From Acinetobacter sp. UBA6641 (GTDB lineage Bacteria; Pseudomonadota; Gammaproteobacteria; Pseudomonadales; Moraxellaceae), in contig DKLL01000267.1 in NCBI GenBank assembly GCA_002455755.1, positions 1 through 6,450 of the forward strand: a DNA stretch of 6,450 nt. The letters are read 5' to 3'. Positions 1 to 5,977 of this stretch are shown here, piece after piece; within the stretch, counting starts at the first letter, position 1, and each line of letters starts with the position of its first letter. The position numbers were made by a program, and so were the translations under genes. Below the pieces are notes generated by a model that worked only from the letters and a program-made list of their open reading frames with translations, made no database searches and was not told the origin of the DNA.

Positions 1-759
1 AATATTTTGCGTAGCCTGATTGTGGTGCTGGTGCAGCTGGGCTTACCATGCCTGATGAGCATTAGTTTAGTGAACAGTTATAGCGTCAGTTCAGTGCTGA
101 TGCTGCTGTTTGTACTGATTTATATCGTGAAAAATCAGCTTTATCAGGTCAGTTGGCAGGCGTTTAAGCACTATAAGGACTTTATTTATTCCAATACGCC
201 ACATGCCTTGCTGAACAGCTTTTCGCATAACTTGCCTTATTATGTGGTCTCGCATTTTGTCGGCGTTCAGGCGATGGGCTTTTATGCCATCGTCGAACGC
301 ACCTTGCGGGTGCCGATTAATTTAATGTCGCAAACCATTCGCCAGTTCTTTATCCGCAAATTTAAACATCTGCAAAATAGCCAGGAAGCCCTGAAAAGCA
401 GTGTGCTGCTTAGTCTGTTGTCTTTGCCCCTGTTTGCCGTGTTCTTGGTGCTGCCAGAGTCGCTGTATTTATGGGTCTTTGGCAAAGACTGGGTCGGTAT
501 CTCGACTTATTTTCAGATATTGGCCTTGGGTTATTGGGCCATTTTTTGCAATCCGCCCAGTTCGGCCTTCCTGATTGCGCAGCGTAGTAGCCATATCCTG
601 TTTAGATTGCAAATCATTGAATTATTAATTAAATTTATTTTATTCTTCGGCCTGTATGTGCTGCTTGAAGATAAAATCTATATGCTGCTTGCCGTACCGG
701 TTGCCCTGATTGCTTATAACTTTGCCATTTTGTTTTCTGTGTGGAGAATCCAAAAATGA
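1..759 (+). CDS. wzx: Wzx-type oligosaccharide flippase, 3' part (5' end outside window)
   Basis: This is the C-terminal part of an inner-membrane Wzx/MOP-family flippase, which moves undecaprenyl-diphosphate-linked repeat units to the periplasmic face. The frame is open from base 1, so the true start lies upstream; 252 residues are visible, against a usual 400-480. Hydrophobic stretches lie at about fragment residues 6-22, 28-44, 132-155, 168-192, 203-222 and 225-246. Between them a less hydrophobic segment (about 78-118: PYYVVSHFVG, GFYAIVERTLRVP, SQTIRQFF) fits the conserved start of the C-terminal half in this family, where a 'G-x-Y-x-x-x-R-x-x-x-x-P' pattern is common. A 'W-V-F-G-x-x-W' element follows near 157-164. 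The stop TGA overlaps the next gene's ATG, so the two are probably translationally coupled. Wzx proteins diverge strongly, so family is fairly sure but substrate cannot be read. Another MOP-superfamily polysaccharide exporter is the main alternative. Confidence 0.85.
   Translation, partial: NILRSLIVVLVQLGLPCLMSISLVNSYSVSSVLMLLFVLIYIVKNQLYQVSWQAFKHYKDFIYSNTPHALLNSFSHNLPYYVVSHFVGVQAMGFYAIVERTLRVPINLMSQTIRQFFIRKFKHLQNSQEALKSSVLLSLLSLPLFAVFLVLPESLYLWVFGKDWVGISTYFQILALGYWAIFCNPPSSAFLIAQRSSHILFRLQIIELLIKFILFFGLYVLLEDKIYMLLAVPVALIAYNFAILFSVWRIQK
743..746 (+). promoter_or_regulatory. Shine-Dalgarno GGAG deciding the start at 756
   Basis: GGAG lies 9 bases before ATG 756, inside the last codons of wzx. 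An in-frame GTG at 741 would put this site inside its own coding region and has no comparable site upstream, so ATG 756 (or the adjacent ATG 759) is preferred. Confidence 0.6.
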
Positions 760-1352
760 TGTTTTTTAAAGCTTTAAAACTCATGCACTGGTTCACTGCA
801 CAGTGCCGCAAGGTTGTTTATAATCAGGCTTTTGCTACTCAATTTAAATATTTTGGTAAAGCGTGTACCTTGGAAATTTCCGGTCAGGTTCGCATCGGTA
901 AAAATGTCTATATTGGCGATCATGTCAGCCTGATTGTGGAACAGGGTGCAACGCTTAATATTGCCGATAACAGCTTTATTGGTGAAAGTTGCTATATCAA
1001 ATGTTTTGGCGGCAACATTAGTATTGGTCAGGACGTCAGCATCAATTCCAAGTCATTTATCAATGGCTGTGGCGGGGTCAGCATTGGCAATAACACCCGC
1101 ATTGGCACGCAAAGCATCATTATTGCCAGCAACCATAAATTTGGAGAACCTGATCTGTTGGTGAAAGATGCAATTACCAAGCAAGGCGTGATGCTGGGTG
1201 AAAATATCTGGCTGGGTGCGCGGGTCACGGTGCTGGATGGCGTTGTAATCCCCAATGATAGCGTCATTGGTGCCTGTAGTTTGGTCTCTAAACCTTTGCC
1301 TGAGTCCGGTGTTTATGTCGGAATTCCGGCTAAAAAAATCAAATCGGTGTGA
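756..1352 (+). CDS. Left-handed beta-helix (hexapeptide repeat) acyltransferase, probably O-acetyltransferase
   Basis: A 198-residue acyltransferase, likely moving acetyl from acetyl-CoA to a sugar of the repeat unit in the cytoplasm. After a basic, partly hydrophobic N-terminus (about 1-40), hexapeptide repeats run from about 45 to 185: VRIGKN-VYIGDH, LNIADN-SFIGES, ISIGQD-VSINSK, VSIGNN-TRIGTQ, then VMLGEN-IWLGAR and VIPNDSVIGA. His127 in 'ASNHKF' sits where the catalytic His of the xenobiotic/galactoside acyltransferase group lies, just before the loop that interrupts the helix. The C-terminus ends with the usual GIPAK motif (189-193). The start at ATG 756 is chosen for its GGAG site and its 4-base ATGA overlap with wzx. 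A second ATG follows directly at 759. Acceptor sugar and acyl group cannot be told from sequence; N-acylation of an amino sugar is an alternative. Confidence 0.85.
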   Translation: MMFFKALKLMHWFTAQCRKVVYNQAFATQFKYFGKACTLEISGQVRIGKNVYIGDHVSLIVEQGATLNIADNSFIGESCYIKCFGGNISIGQDVSINSKSFINGCGGVSIGNNTRIGTQSIIIASNHKFGEPDLLVKDAITKQGVMLGENIWLGARVTVLDGVVIPNDSVIGACSLVSKPLPESGVYVGIPAKKIKSV

Positions 1353-1439
1353 TGGCGTATCCATATCGTTTAGGTTATTTTCAGCGTAAAATATTGCACT
1401 GATTTTCTCCTTTCCGATTTAGATTCTTCTACTCAGGTC
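1353..1439 (+). other. Intergenic gap with a 16-codon coupled frame (possible relic)
   Basis: This is the only sizeable gap in an otherwise packed gene string. The stop TGA of the preceding gene (1350-1352) shares its last A with an ATG at 1352, giving a TGATG junction like that at 5367-5371. The frame from it runs 16 codons (MAYPYRLGYFQRKILH) to TGA at 1400-1402. It may be the severed start of a former gene, a leader peptide or chance. No stem-loop with a T run and no good -35/-10 pair was found in the gap. Confidence 0.25.
1434..1437 (+). promoter_or_regulatory. Shine-Dalgarno-like CAGG favouring the start at 1446
   Basis: CAGG lies 8 bases before ATG 1446 but only 2 bases before the first in-frame ATG at 1440, which is too close. 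The same CAGG core at 2007-2010 precedes the next gene's ATG by 7 bases. This favours ATG 1446, the second of two ATGs separated by one codon. Confidence 0.5.
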
Positions 1440-1445
1440 ATGCGT

Positions 1446-1994
1446 ATGGCATTTATGGTTTCTGCTTTTCGACAGCTGTTTGATCTCGCTTATTTTTTTG
1501 CGAAGGGCAGCGTGGCTTATGCACGCCGTAAAGGGGTGACGGTCGGTGAAAATTGCCGTATCTATATTCGCAGTTGGGGTTCAGAGCCATTTCTGGTGAG
1601 TCTTGGTGATGATGTGACGGTCACTTCAGGGGTAAAATTTATCACCCATGATGGCAGTACCTGTCTGGTCAAAGACCAGCACGGCAAACGCTATCAACGC
1701 TTTGCCCCGATTCAGGTCGGTTCGCATGTGTTTATAGGGGTCAATACGATTGTTATGTCGGGGGTGAAGATTGGTTCCAATGTGGTGATAGGCGCCGGTT
1801 CGGTGGTCACCAAGGATATTCCGGATAATAGTGTGGCAATTGGCGTGCCTGCCAAGGTGGTCTCAAGCTTTGAAGATTATCAAGCCAAAATCCAGGCCAC
1901 TTGTGCCAGTGATTCAGAACTGACTGGTATCCATGATTATCAGCAGCGTGTCGAACGAGCAATGGCTCTGCAAGCCTCCAAAAATGCTCATTAA
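1446..1994 (+). CDS. Hexapeptide-repeat acyltransferase of the 'GSEP...THDG' type
   Basis: A 182-residue left-handed beta-helix acyltransferase (184 if started at ATG 1440), probably a cytoplasmic O-acetyltransferase acting on the polysaccharide repeat unit. An aromatic N-terminus (1-28) is followed by the repeat domain from about 31. The block WGSEP (44-48), the run LGDDVTVTSG, and THDG with His68 as likely catalytic base are typical of a well-known group of O-antigen and capsule acyltransferases. The second half has clean hexapeptides (IQVGSH, VFIGVN, VKIGSN, VVIGAG, then SVVTKDIP) ending in GVPAK (133-137). A polar tail of about 45 residues follows, probably helical. It belongs to a different subgroup from the enzyme at 756-1352, so it is not a recent duplicate. 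It is set off by gaps of 87 (93 from the chosen start) and 23 bases, unlike the overlapping genes around it, which suggests it may have been gained or exchanged as a unit. Donor and acceptor are unknown. Confidence 0.85.
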   Translation: MAFMVSAFRQLFDLAYFFAKGSVAYARRKGVTVGENCRIYIRSWGSEPFLVSLGDDVTVTSGVKFITHDGSTCLVKDQHGKRYQRFAPIQVGSHVFIGVNTIVMSGVKIGSNVVIGAGSVVTKDIPDNSVAIGVPAKVVSSFEDYQAKIQATCASDSELTGIHDYQQRVERAMALQASKNAH

Positions 1995-2017
1995 TTTCTT
2001 CCATTGCAGGTACTGTT

Positions 2018-3136
2018 ATGCTCAATACAATCATGTTTTTTTTGCCGAGCTTAGGGGGTGGTGGGGCAGAACGTACCGTGATTCAATTGGCCAATAACCT
2101 GGTCCGGCAGGGACGTAAAGTGGATGTGGTGGTCTGTGACATCAGCGGGGTAAAAGGTAAACTCCTGTCCGAGGTTGATCCGCAGATTCAATTGATTGAT
2201 TTAAGCTGTGGCCGTGTTGCCAATGCCATTTTCCCACTGAAAAAACTGTTACAGGCGGTGGACTATGATGTGCTGGTGGCGACCCAGACCCATAGCAATA
2301 TTATTGCAGCCCTGGCCAGACGTTTGGCCAAAAGTCAGGTCCAGTTGATTCTGCGCGAGGTTTCCACACCTTCCAAAAATATGAAATTGCAGGGCATGGC
2401 AAAGTGGCTGCTGAAAACCCTGGTTAAAATGACCTATCCATCCGCCAGTCAGGTGGTCTGTGTGTCCAATGGCGTGCTGGAGGATTTTCGTGAATATTAT
2501 GCCTATGCCCAGAACAATTTAGTCACCATCTATAACCCGGTGATTGACGAGATCTATGCTGAAAAACAGCAGGCCACGGTTGAGCATCGTTTCTTCCAGC
2601 CTGAACACAAGGTCATTTTGGCGGTGGGGCGCTTAACCGAAGCGAAAAATTTTGGTTTTCTGATTCGTTCTTTCCATGCCTTGCATCAATACCACCCGGA
2701 AACCCGTTTGATTATTCTGGGTGAGGGTGAATTGCGTGCCGAATTTGAATCCCTTATCCAGCAACTGGGTCTGGCTGGGGTGGTCGATCTGCCCGGCTTT
2801 GATCCCAATCCCTATGCCTATTTTAAATATGCCGAGCTGTTTGTCTTGAGTTCAAACTGGGAAGGCTTGCCCGGGGTACTGATTCAGGCTTTGGCCTCGA
2901 AAATTAAAGTGGTGAGTACCAATTGCCCGAGCGGTCCAAAGGAAATTTTGGCGGATGCTAAATTTGGCTTACTGGTGGAATGTAATGATCTGGCGGGCAT
3001 GACCGCGGCGATGCAACAGGCGATTTTCGGTGAATATGTCAGGTATGATGACACTGAACTGGCTGAACATTGCCTGCAATTTCATAAACATACGGTGCAA
3101 CAGCGTTATCTGGAGCTGATGGAGCCCTGCGCATGA
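2018..3136 (+). CDS. GT4 family glycosyltransferase (first of three)
   Basis: A 372-residue GT-B fold, retaining glycosyltransferase that should add one sugar to the lipid-linked repeat unit at the cytoplasmic membrane face. The N-terminal domain opens with the acceptor-side glycine loop GGGGAER (residues 13-19). The C-terminal nucleotide-sugar domain begins with ILAVGRLTEAKNF, with Arg205 and Lys210 as the expected phosphate-binding pair. It continues through GEGELRAEFE and LPGFDPNPYAYFK to WEGLPGVLIQAL. In that last block the GT4 EX7E motif reads Glu282-x7-Gln290. The following CPSGPKEIL is typical of this subgroup. Length is normal. CAGG at 2007-2010, 7 bases upstream, supports ATG 2018. 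Its stop overlaps the next start (ATGA, 3133-3136). Donor sugar and linkage cannot be assigned. Confidence 0.88.
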   Translation: MLNTIMFFLPSLGGGGAERTVIQLANNLVRQGRKVDVVVCDISGVKGKLLSEVDPQIQLIDLSCGRVANAIFPLKKLLQAVDYDVLVATQTHSNIIAALARRLAKSQVQLILREVSTPSKNMKLQGMAKWLLKTLVKMTYPSASQVVCVSNGVLEDFREYYAYAQNNLVTIYNPVIDEIYAEKQQATVEHRFFQPEHKVILAVGRLTEAKNFGFLIRSFHALHQYHPETRLIILGEGELRAEFESLIQQLGLAGVVDLPGFDPNPYAYFKYAELFVLSSNWEGLPGVLIQALASKIKVVSTNCPSGPKEILADAKFGLLVECNDLAGMTAAMQQAIFGEYVRYDDTELAEHCLQFHKHTVQQRYLELMEPCA

Positions 3137-4233
3137 ATCAGCCAAAACAGACCATTGTGCATGTAATTACCAACTTTGCCGGAGTGGGTGGGGCAGAGAT
3201 GATGCTGGCACGCCTGATTCAGCAGACCCAGGACCAGTATGCGCATGTGATTATCGCGCTGATGAAAACTTCGGAAGTTTATGCCGAAACCCTGGCACAG
3301 TGCCAGTCCTGTCATGCATTGGGCTGGAATGGTATCAATACACTCAGCACCATCAAAAAACTGCGTGTTTTGCTTAAAGCGTTAAAGCCTGCAACAGTAC
3401 AATGCTGGATGTACCATGCCAATGTATTGACCAGTCTGAGTTGCATCGGTCTAAGCCCAAAACCCGATATCTTTTGGGGCATTCATCATTCTTTGGCCTC
3501 TCCCAAAGAAGAGTCGCTGAGTACCAAAATTGCATTAGCGATGAGTAAAGTGCTGGCACAGCAGCCAAAAGGGGTGATTTATTGTGCGCATTCATCTTTG
3601 CAACAACATCAAGGCTTTGGCCTGAAAAATAACAATGCCCAAGTGATTGCCAATGGTGTGTTCTTAGATAAATTTCAGCCCAATCCTGATTTACATGAGC
3701 CCTTGGTCATTGGTTTCGCCGGACGTTACCATATGGCAAAAGGCTATCCCTATTTATTTGAAACCATGGGCTTGCTGAAAGCACACCGCATTGTTTTTAA
3801 AATTGCAGGTAGCGGAGCAAGCCTGGATAATCCTGAAGTCAAAGCCTTGTTTGAACAATATCAACTTGATGCCCAAAAGGTGCAGCTGCTTGATCAAGTT
3901 AATGATATGCCTGCCTTTTATCAGTCGATTGATGTGTTCTTAATGACCTCGATTACCGAAGGTTTTCCGAATGTTCTGGTTGAAGCCATGGCTTCAGGCC
4001 TGCCGTGTATCAGTACAGATGTCGGCGATGCACGCTTTATTGTTCAAGGTATTGGCAGCATTGTAGCGCCAAGAAATGCACGGGCTTTGGCAGATGCGAT
4101 TTTAGCTTATGCGGGCAAAAGCCAAGCTGAAAAATTGCAGCTTAAGCAGCAAGCCCGTGAACGGGTAGAGCAGAATTTCAGTATTGAAAGTGTCAGTGGG
4201 CAATATATGCAGGTGTGGAGAGCGGCACAATGA
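3133..4233 (+). CDS. GT4 family glycosyltransferase (second of three)
   Basis: A 366-residue GT-B fold glycosyltransferase for the repeat unit. The N-terminal glycine loop GVGGAEMM (17-24) marks the acceptor domain. The C-terminal donor domain starts at about residue 190 with VIGFAGRYHMAKGY, where Arg198 and Lys203 are the expected diphosphate contacts. The EX7E motif is intact (Glu276 and Glu284, in ITEGFPNVLVEAMASG), followed by STDVGD, as in many capsule GT4 enzymes that transfer hexoses or N-acetylhexosamines. GGAG at 3121-3124 is 8 bases before ATG 3133. Both ends overlap neighbours by 4 bases (ATGA), so translation is probably coupled through the three glycosyltransferases. It is clearly a paralogue of the flanking enzymes but not a close duplicate. 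Substrate is unknown. Confidence 0.88.
   Translation: MNQPKQTIVHVITNFAGVGGAEMMLARLIQQTQDQYAHVIIALMKTSEVYAETLAQCQSCHALGWNGINTLSTIKKLRVLLKALKPATVQCWMYHANVLTSLSCIGLSPKPDIFWGIHHSLASPKEESLSTKIALAMSKVLAQQPKGVIYCAHSSLQQHQGFGLKNNNAQVIANGVFLDKFQPNPDLHEPLVIGFAGRYHMAKGYPYLFETMGLLKAHRIVFKIAGSGASLDNPEVKALFEQYQLDAQKVQLLDQVNDMPAFYQSIDVFLMTSITEGFPNVLVEAMASGLPCISTDVGDARFIVQGIGSIVAPRNARALADAILAYAGKSQAEKLQLKQQARERVEQNFSIESVSGQYMQVWRAAQ
4217..4220 (+). promoter_or_regulatory. Shine-Dalgarno GGAG deciding the start at 4230
   Basis: GGAG is 9 bases before ATG 4230. An in-frame GTG at 4215 overlaps this site and would add MESGT ahead of the typical GT4 opening MKFLMISSF, so ATG 4230 is preferred. Confidence 0.6.
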
Positions 4234-5369
4234 AGTTTTTGATGATCAGCAGCTTTTTGCCGTCTGTGCTGAATTTCCGCGGCAAATTGCTGGAAGCGAT
4301 TCACGCTCAAGGCTATGAGATTCATATCATGGCGCCTGAGCTTACAAGCTTTAACGAGGAACACGACCAGCTGAAAGCACTGGGTTATCAGGTGCATGAA
4401 ATTCCCATGCAGCGTACCGGGACCAATCCTCTGGCTGATTTAAAACTGCTGAAAAACCTGGTTGGGCAGATCGGTCAGATCAAACCGGATGTGGTGCTGT
4501 CTTATACCATCAAGCCAGTGATTTACGGTACCTTGGCTGCATGGCTGGCAGGGGTGCCCAAGCGTTATGCGCTCATTACCGGACTGGGTTATGCCTTTCA
4601 AAATGTAGAATCGGGCAAACGCAGTCTGTTTCAGAAAATGGTGCACGGCCTATATGGCTATGCCTTAAAACATGCTGACAAAGTCTTTTTTCAAAACCCG
4701 GATGATCGTAAACTGTTCCAGGACATGCTTTTATTGCCAGCCAACAAAGCCGCTGTGGTGGTGAATGGTTCTGGCGTGAATGTGCAGGATTTTACGGTAT
4801 TGCCCTTGCCGAAGAATGAGCAGGGTGTCACCCAAGCTTCATTTCTGTTGATCGCGCGTCTACTGGGTGACAAAGGTGTGCGTGAATATGCCGAAGCTGC
4901 CAGAATCGTCAAAGCCAAACATCCCGAAACTGAATTTCATCTGGTCGGTTGGATTGATGATAATCCTTCAGCCATTTCTCAAGTTGAACTCGATACATGG
5001 GTGAACGACAAAACCGTAAATTACTGGGGTAAGCTTAGTGATGTACGTCCTGCAATTGCGGCAAGTTCCGTATATGTATTGCCTTCCTATCGAGAAGGAA
5101 CACCACGTACCGTTTTAGAGGCTATGGCAATGGGTCGTGCCGTGATTACCACCGATGCACCAGGTTGCCGTGAAACAGTATCCAATGGGGTGAATGGCTA
5201 TTCGGTCGGGGTAAAATCGGTGGATGATTTGGTGCAAACTATGAAGTACTTTATTGAAGATCCAAAACTGATGGAGTATATGGGCCAGCGCTCACGTGAG
5301 ATTGCCCTGAATAAATATGATGTGCATCAAGTGAATCGCCATATGATGACGGAAATGGAGCTGAGCTGA
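4230..5369 (+). CDS. PglA-like GT4 glycosyltransferase (third of three)
   Basis: A 379-residue GT-B fold enzyme of the PglA/CapM-like branch of GT4, likely adding the second sugar to the undecaprenyl-diphosphate-linked first sugar. Visible marks are the opening beta strand and loop MKFLMISSFLPSVLNFRGK, then SYTIKPVIYGTLAAW and ITGLGYAF, which resemble the N-terminal domain of PglA-type enzymes. The donor domain has FLLIARLLGDKGVREY (Arg210, Lys215), FHLVGWIDD, and an intact EX7E motif, Glu289 and Glu297, in REGTPRTVLEAMAMG. Campylobacter PglA adds alpha-1,3-GalNAc to diacetylbacillosamine. Here the linkage is only an inference from branch and position, directly before PglC- and PglD-like genes. 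The stop lies in TGATG, shared with the next start. Other sugars, such as a uronic acid or 6-deoxy-HexNAc, are possible. Confidence 0.85.
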   Translation: MKFLMISSFLPSVLNFRGKLLEAIHAQGYEIHIMAPELTSFNEEHDQLKALGYQVHEIPMQRTGTNPLADLKLLKNLVGQIGQIKPDVVLSYTIKPVIYGTLAAWLAGVPKRYALITGLGYAFQNVESGKRSLFQKMVHGLYGYALKHADKVFFQNPDDRKLFQDMLLLPANKAAVVVNGSGVNVQDFTVLPLPKNEQGVTQASFLLIARLLGDKGVREYAEAARIVKAKHPETEFHLVGWIDDNPSAISQVELDTWVNDKTVNYWGKLSDVRPAIAASSVYVLPSYREGTPRTVLEAMAMGRAVITTDAPGCRETVSNGVNGYSVGVKSVDDLVQTMKYFIEDPKLMEYMGQRSREIALNKYDVHQVNRHMMTEMELS

Positions 5370-5977
5370 TGTTAAAGCGTAGTCTAGATATCGTGATTGC
5401 TTCGACAGCGTTGATTCTTCTGTCGCCTGTATATTTCTATGTCGCCTATAAAGTGCGTAAAAACTTGGGTTCACCAGTGCTGTTTCGTCAGCTGCGTCCG
5501 GGGCTGCATGGCAAACCCTTCGAAATGATCAAGTTCCGCACTATGAAAGATGCGGTGGATGGGCAGGGTAATCCATTGCCGGACAGCGAGCGTCTGACCC
5601 CATTTGGCAAAATGCTGCGTGCCAGTAGCTTGGATGAAATGCCGGAACTGTGGAATGTGATCAAAGGCGAGATGAGTATTGTCGGGCCACGTCCATTGTT
5701 GATGGAATATCTGCCTTTATATAATGCTGAACAGGCCAAACGCCACAATGTCCGTCCGGGGATCACGGGCTATGCACAAGTGAATGGACGTAATGCCATT
5801 TCGTGGGAAAAAAAGTTTGAGCTTGACACATGGTATGTCGAAAATCAGTCGCTTTGGCTCGATTTTAAAATCATGCTGAAAACCATCAGAAAAGTGCTGG
5901 CCAAGGATGATATCAGCGCGGAAGGTGAGGCAACCATGAGCAAATTTACCGGCTCTGCGGAACATAAAAATGACTAA
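5369..5977 (+). CDS. pglC: PglC-like initiating phosphoglycosyl transferase (Itr)
   Basis: A 202-residue small polyprenol-phosphate phosphoglycosyl transferase. It moves a sugar phosphate from a UDP-sugar to undecaprenyl phosphate, starting the repeat unit. A single N-terminal hydrophobic segment (about 7-27) contains Ser19-Pro20, the helix break that makes this a re-entrant membrane helix in PglC. Next come FRQLRPGLHG (39-48) and MIKFRTMKD. The catalytic Asp89-Glu90 pair sits in SSLDEMPELWNV, followed by VGPRP (105-109) and RPGITGYAQVNGRN. The length matches stand-alone PglC (about 200) rather than the longer WbaP-type proteins, which carry extra membrane helices. GGAG at 5357-5360 is 8 bases before the ATG. 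With a PglD-like gene next, the likely sugar is QuiNAc4NAc (N,N'-diacetylbacillosamine). GalNAc or GlcNAc, used by other Acinetobacter Itr types, cannot be excluded from sequence alone. Confidence 0.92.
   Translation: MLKRSLDIVIASTALILLSPVYFYVAYKVRKNLGSPVLFRQLRPGLHGKPFEMIKFRTMKDAVDGQGNPLPDSERLTPFGKMLRASSLDEMPELWNVIKGEMSIVGPRPLLMEYLPLYNAEQAKRHNVRPGITGYAQVNGRNAISWEKKFELDTWYVENQSLWLDFKIMLKTIRKVLAKDDISAEGEATMSKFTGSAEHKND

Noticed and set aside
7..9. TTG at base 7 as the start of the flippase gene.
   Set aside because: The frame is open to the left edge and the protein from here lacks about 40 percent of a flippase, so this is an internal Leu codon of a gene cut by the window.
1014..1110. Repeated short motifs such as 'AGTATTGGTCA' and 'AGCATTGGCAA', which look like DNA repeats.
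   Set aside because: They encode the [IV]-x-I-G hexapeptide pattern of the beta-helix; the repetition is at protein level.
1053..1364. Reverse-strand open frame of 103 codons opposite the first acyltransferase.
   Set aside because: It lies wholly antisense to a gene with clear hexapeptide repeats, has no recognisable domain and no ribosome site that I could see.
1364..1392. Possible promoter in the gap before the second acyltransferase, with TAAAAT at 1387-1392 as a -10 box.
   Set aside because: One good -10 match only; at 15-18 base spacing there is no acceptable -35 hexamer, and such AT-rich hexamers are common.
4107..4397. Reverse-strand open frame of 96 codons across the junction of the second and third glycosyltransferases.
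   Set aside because: Antisense to two well-supported genes with intact GT4 motifs; composition looks like a reversed coding shadow.
5488..5766. Reverse-strand open frame of 92 codons opposite the PglC-like gene.
   Set aside because: Antisense to the most conserved part of a clear phosphoglycosyl transferase; no protein-like features.
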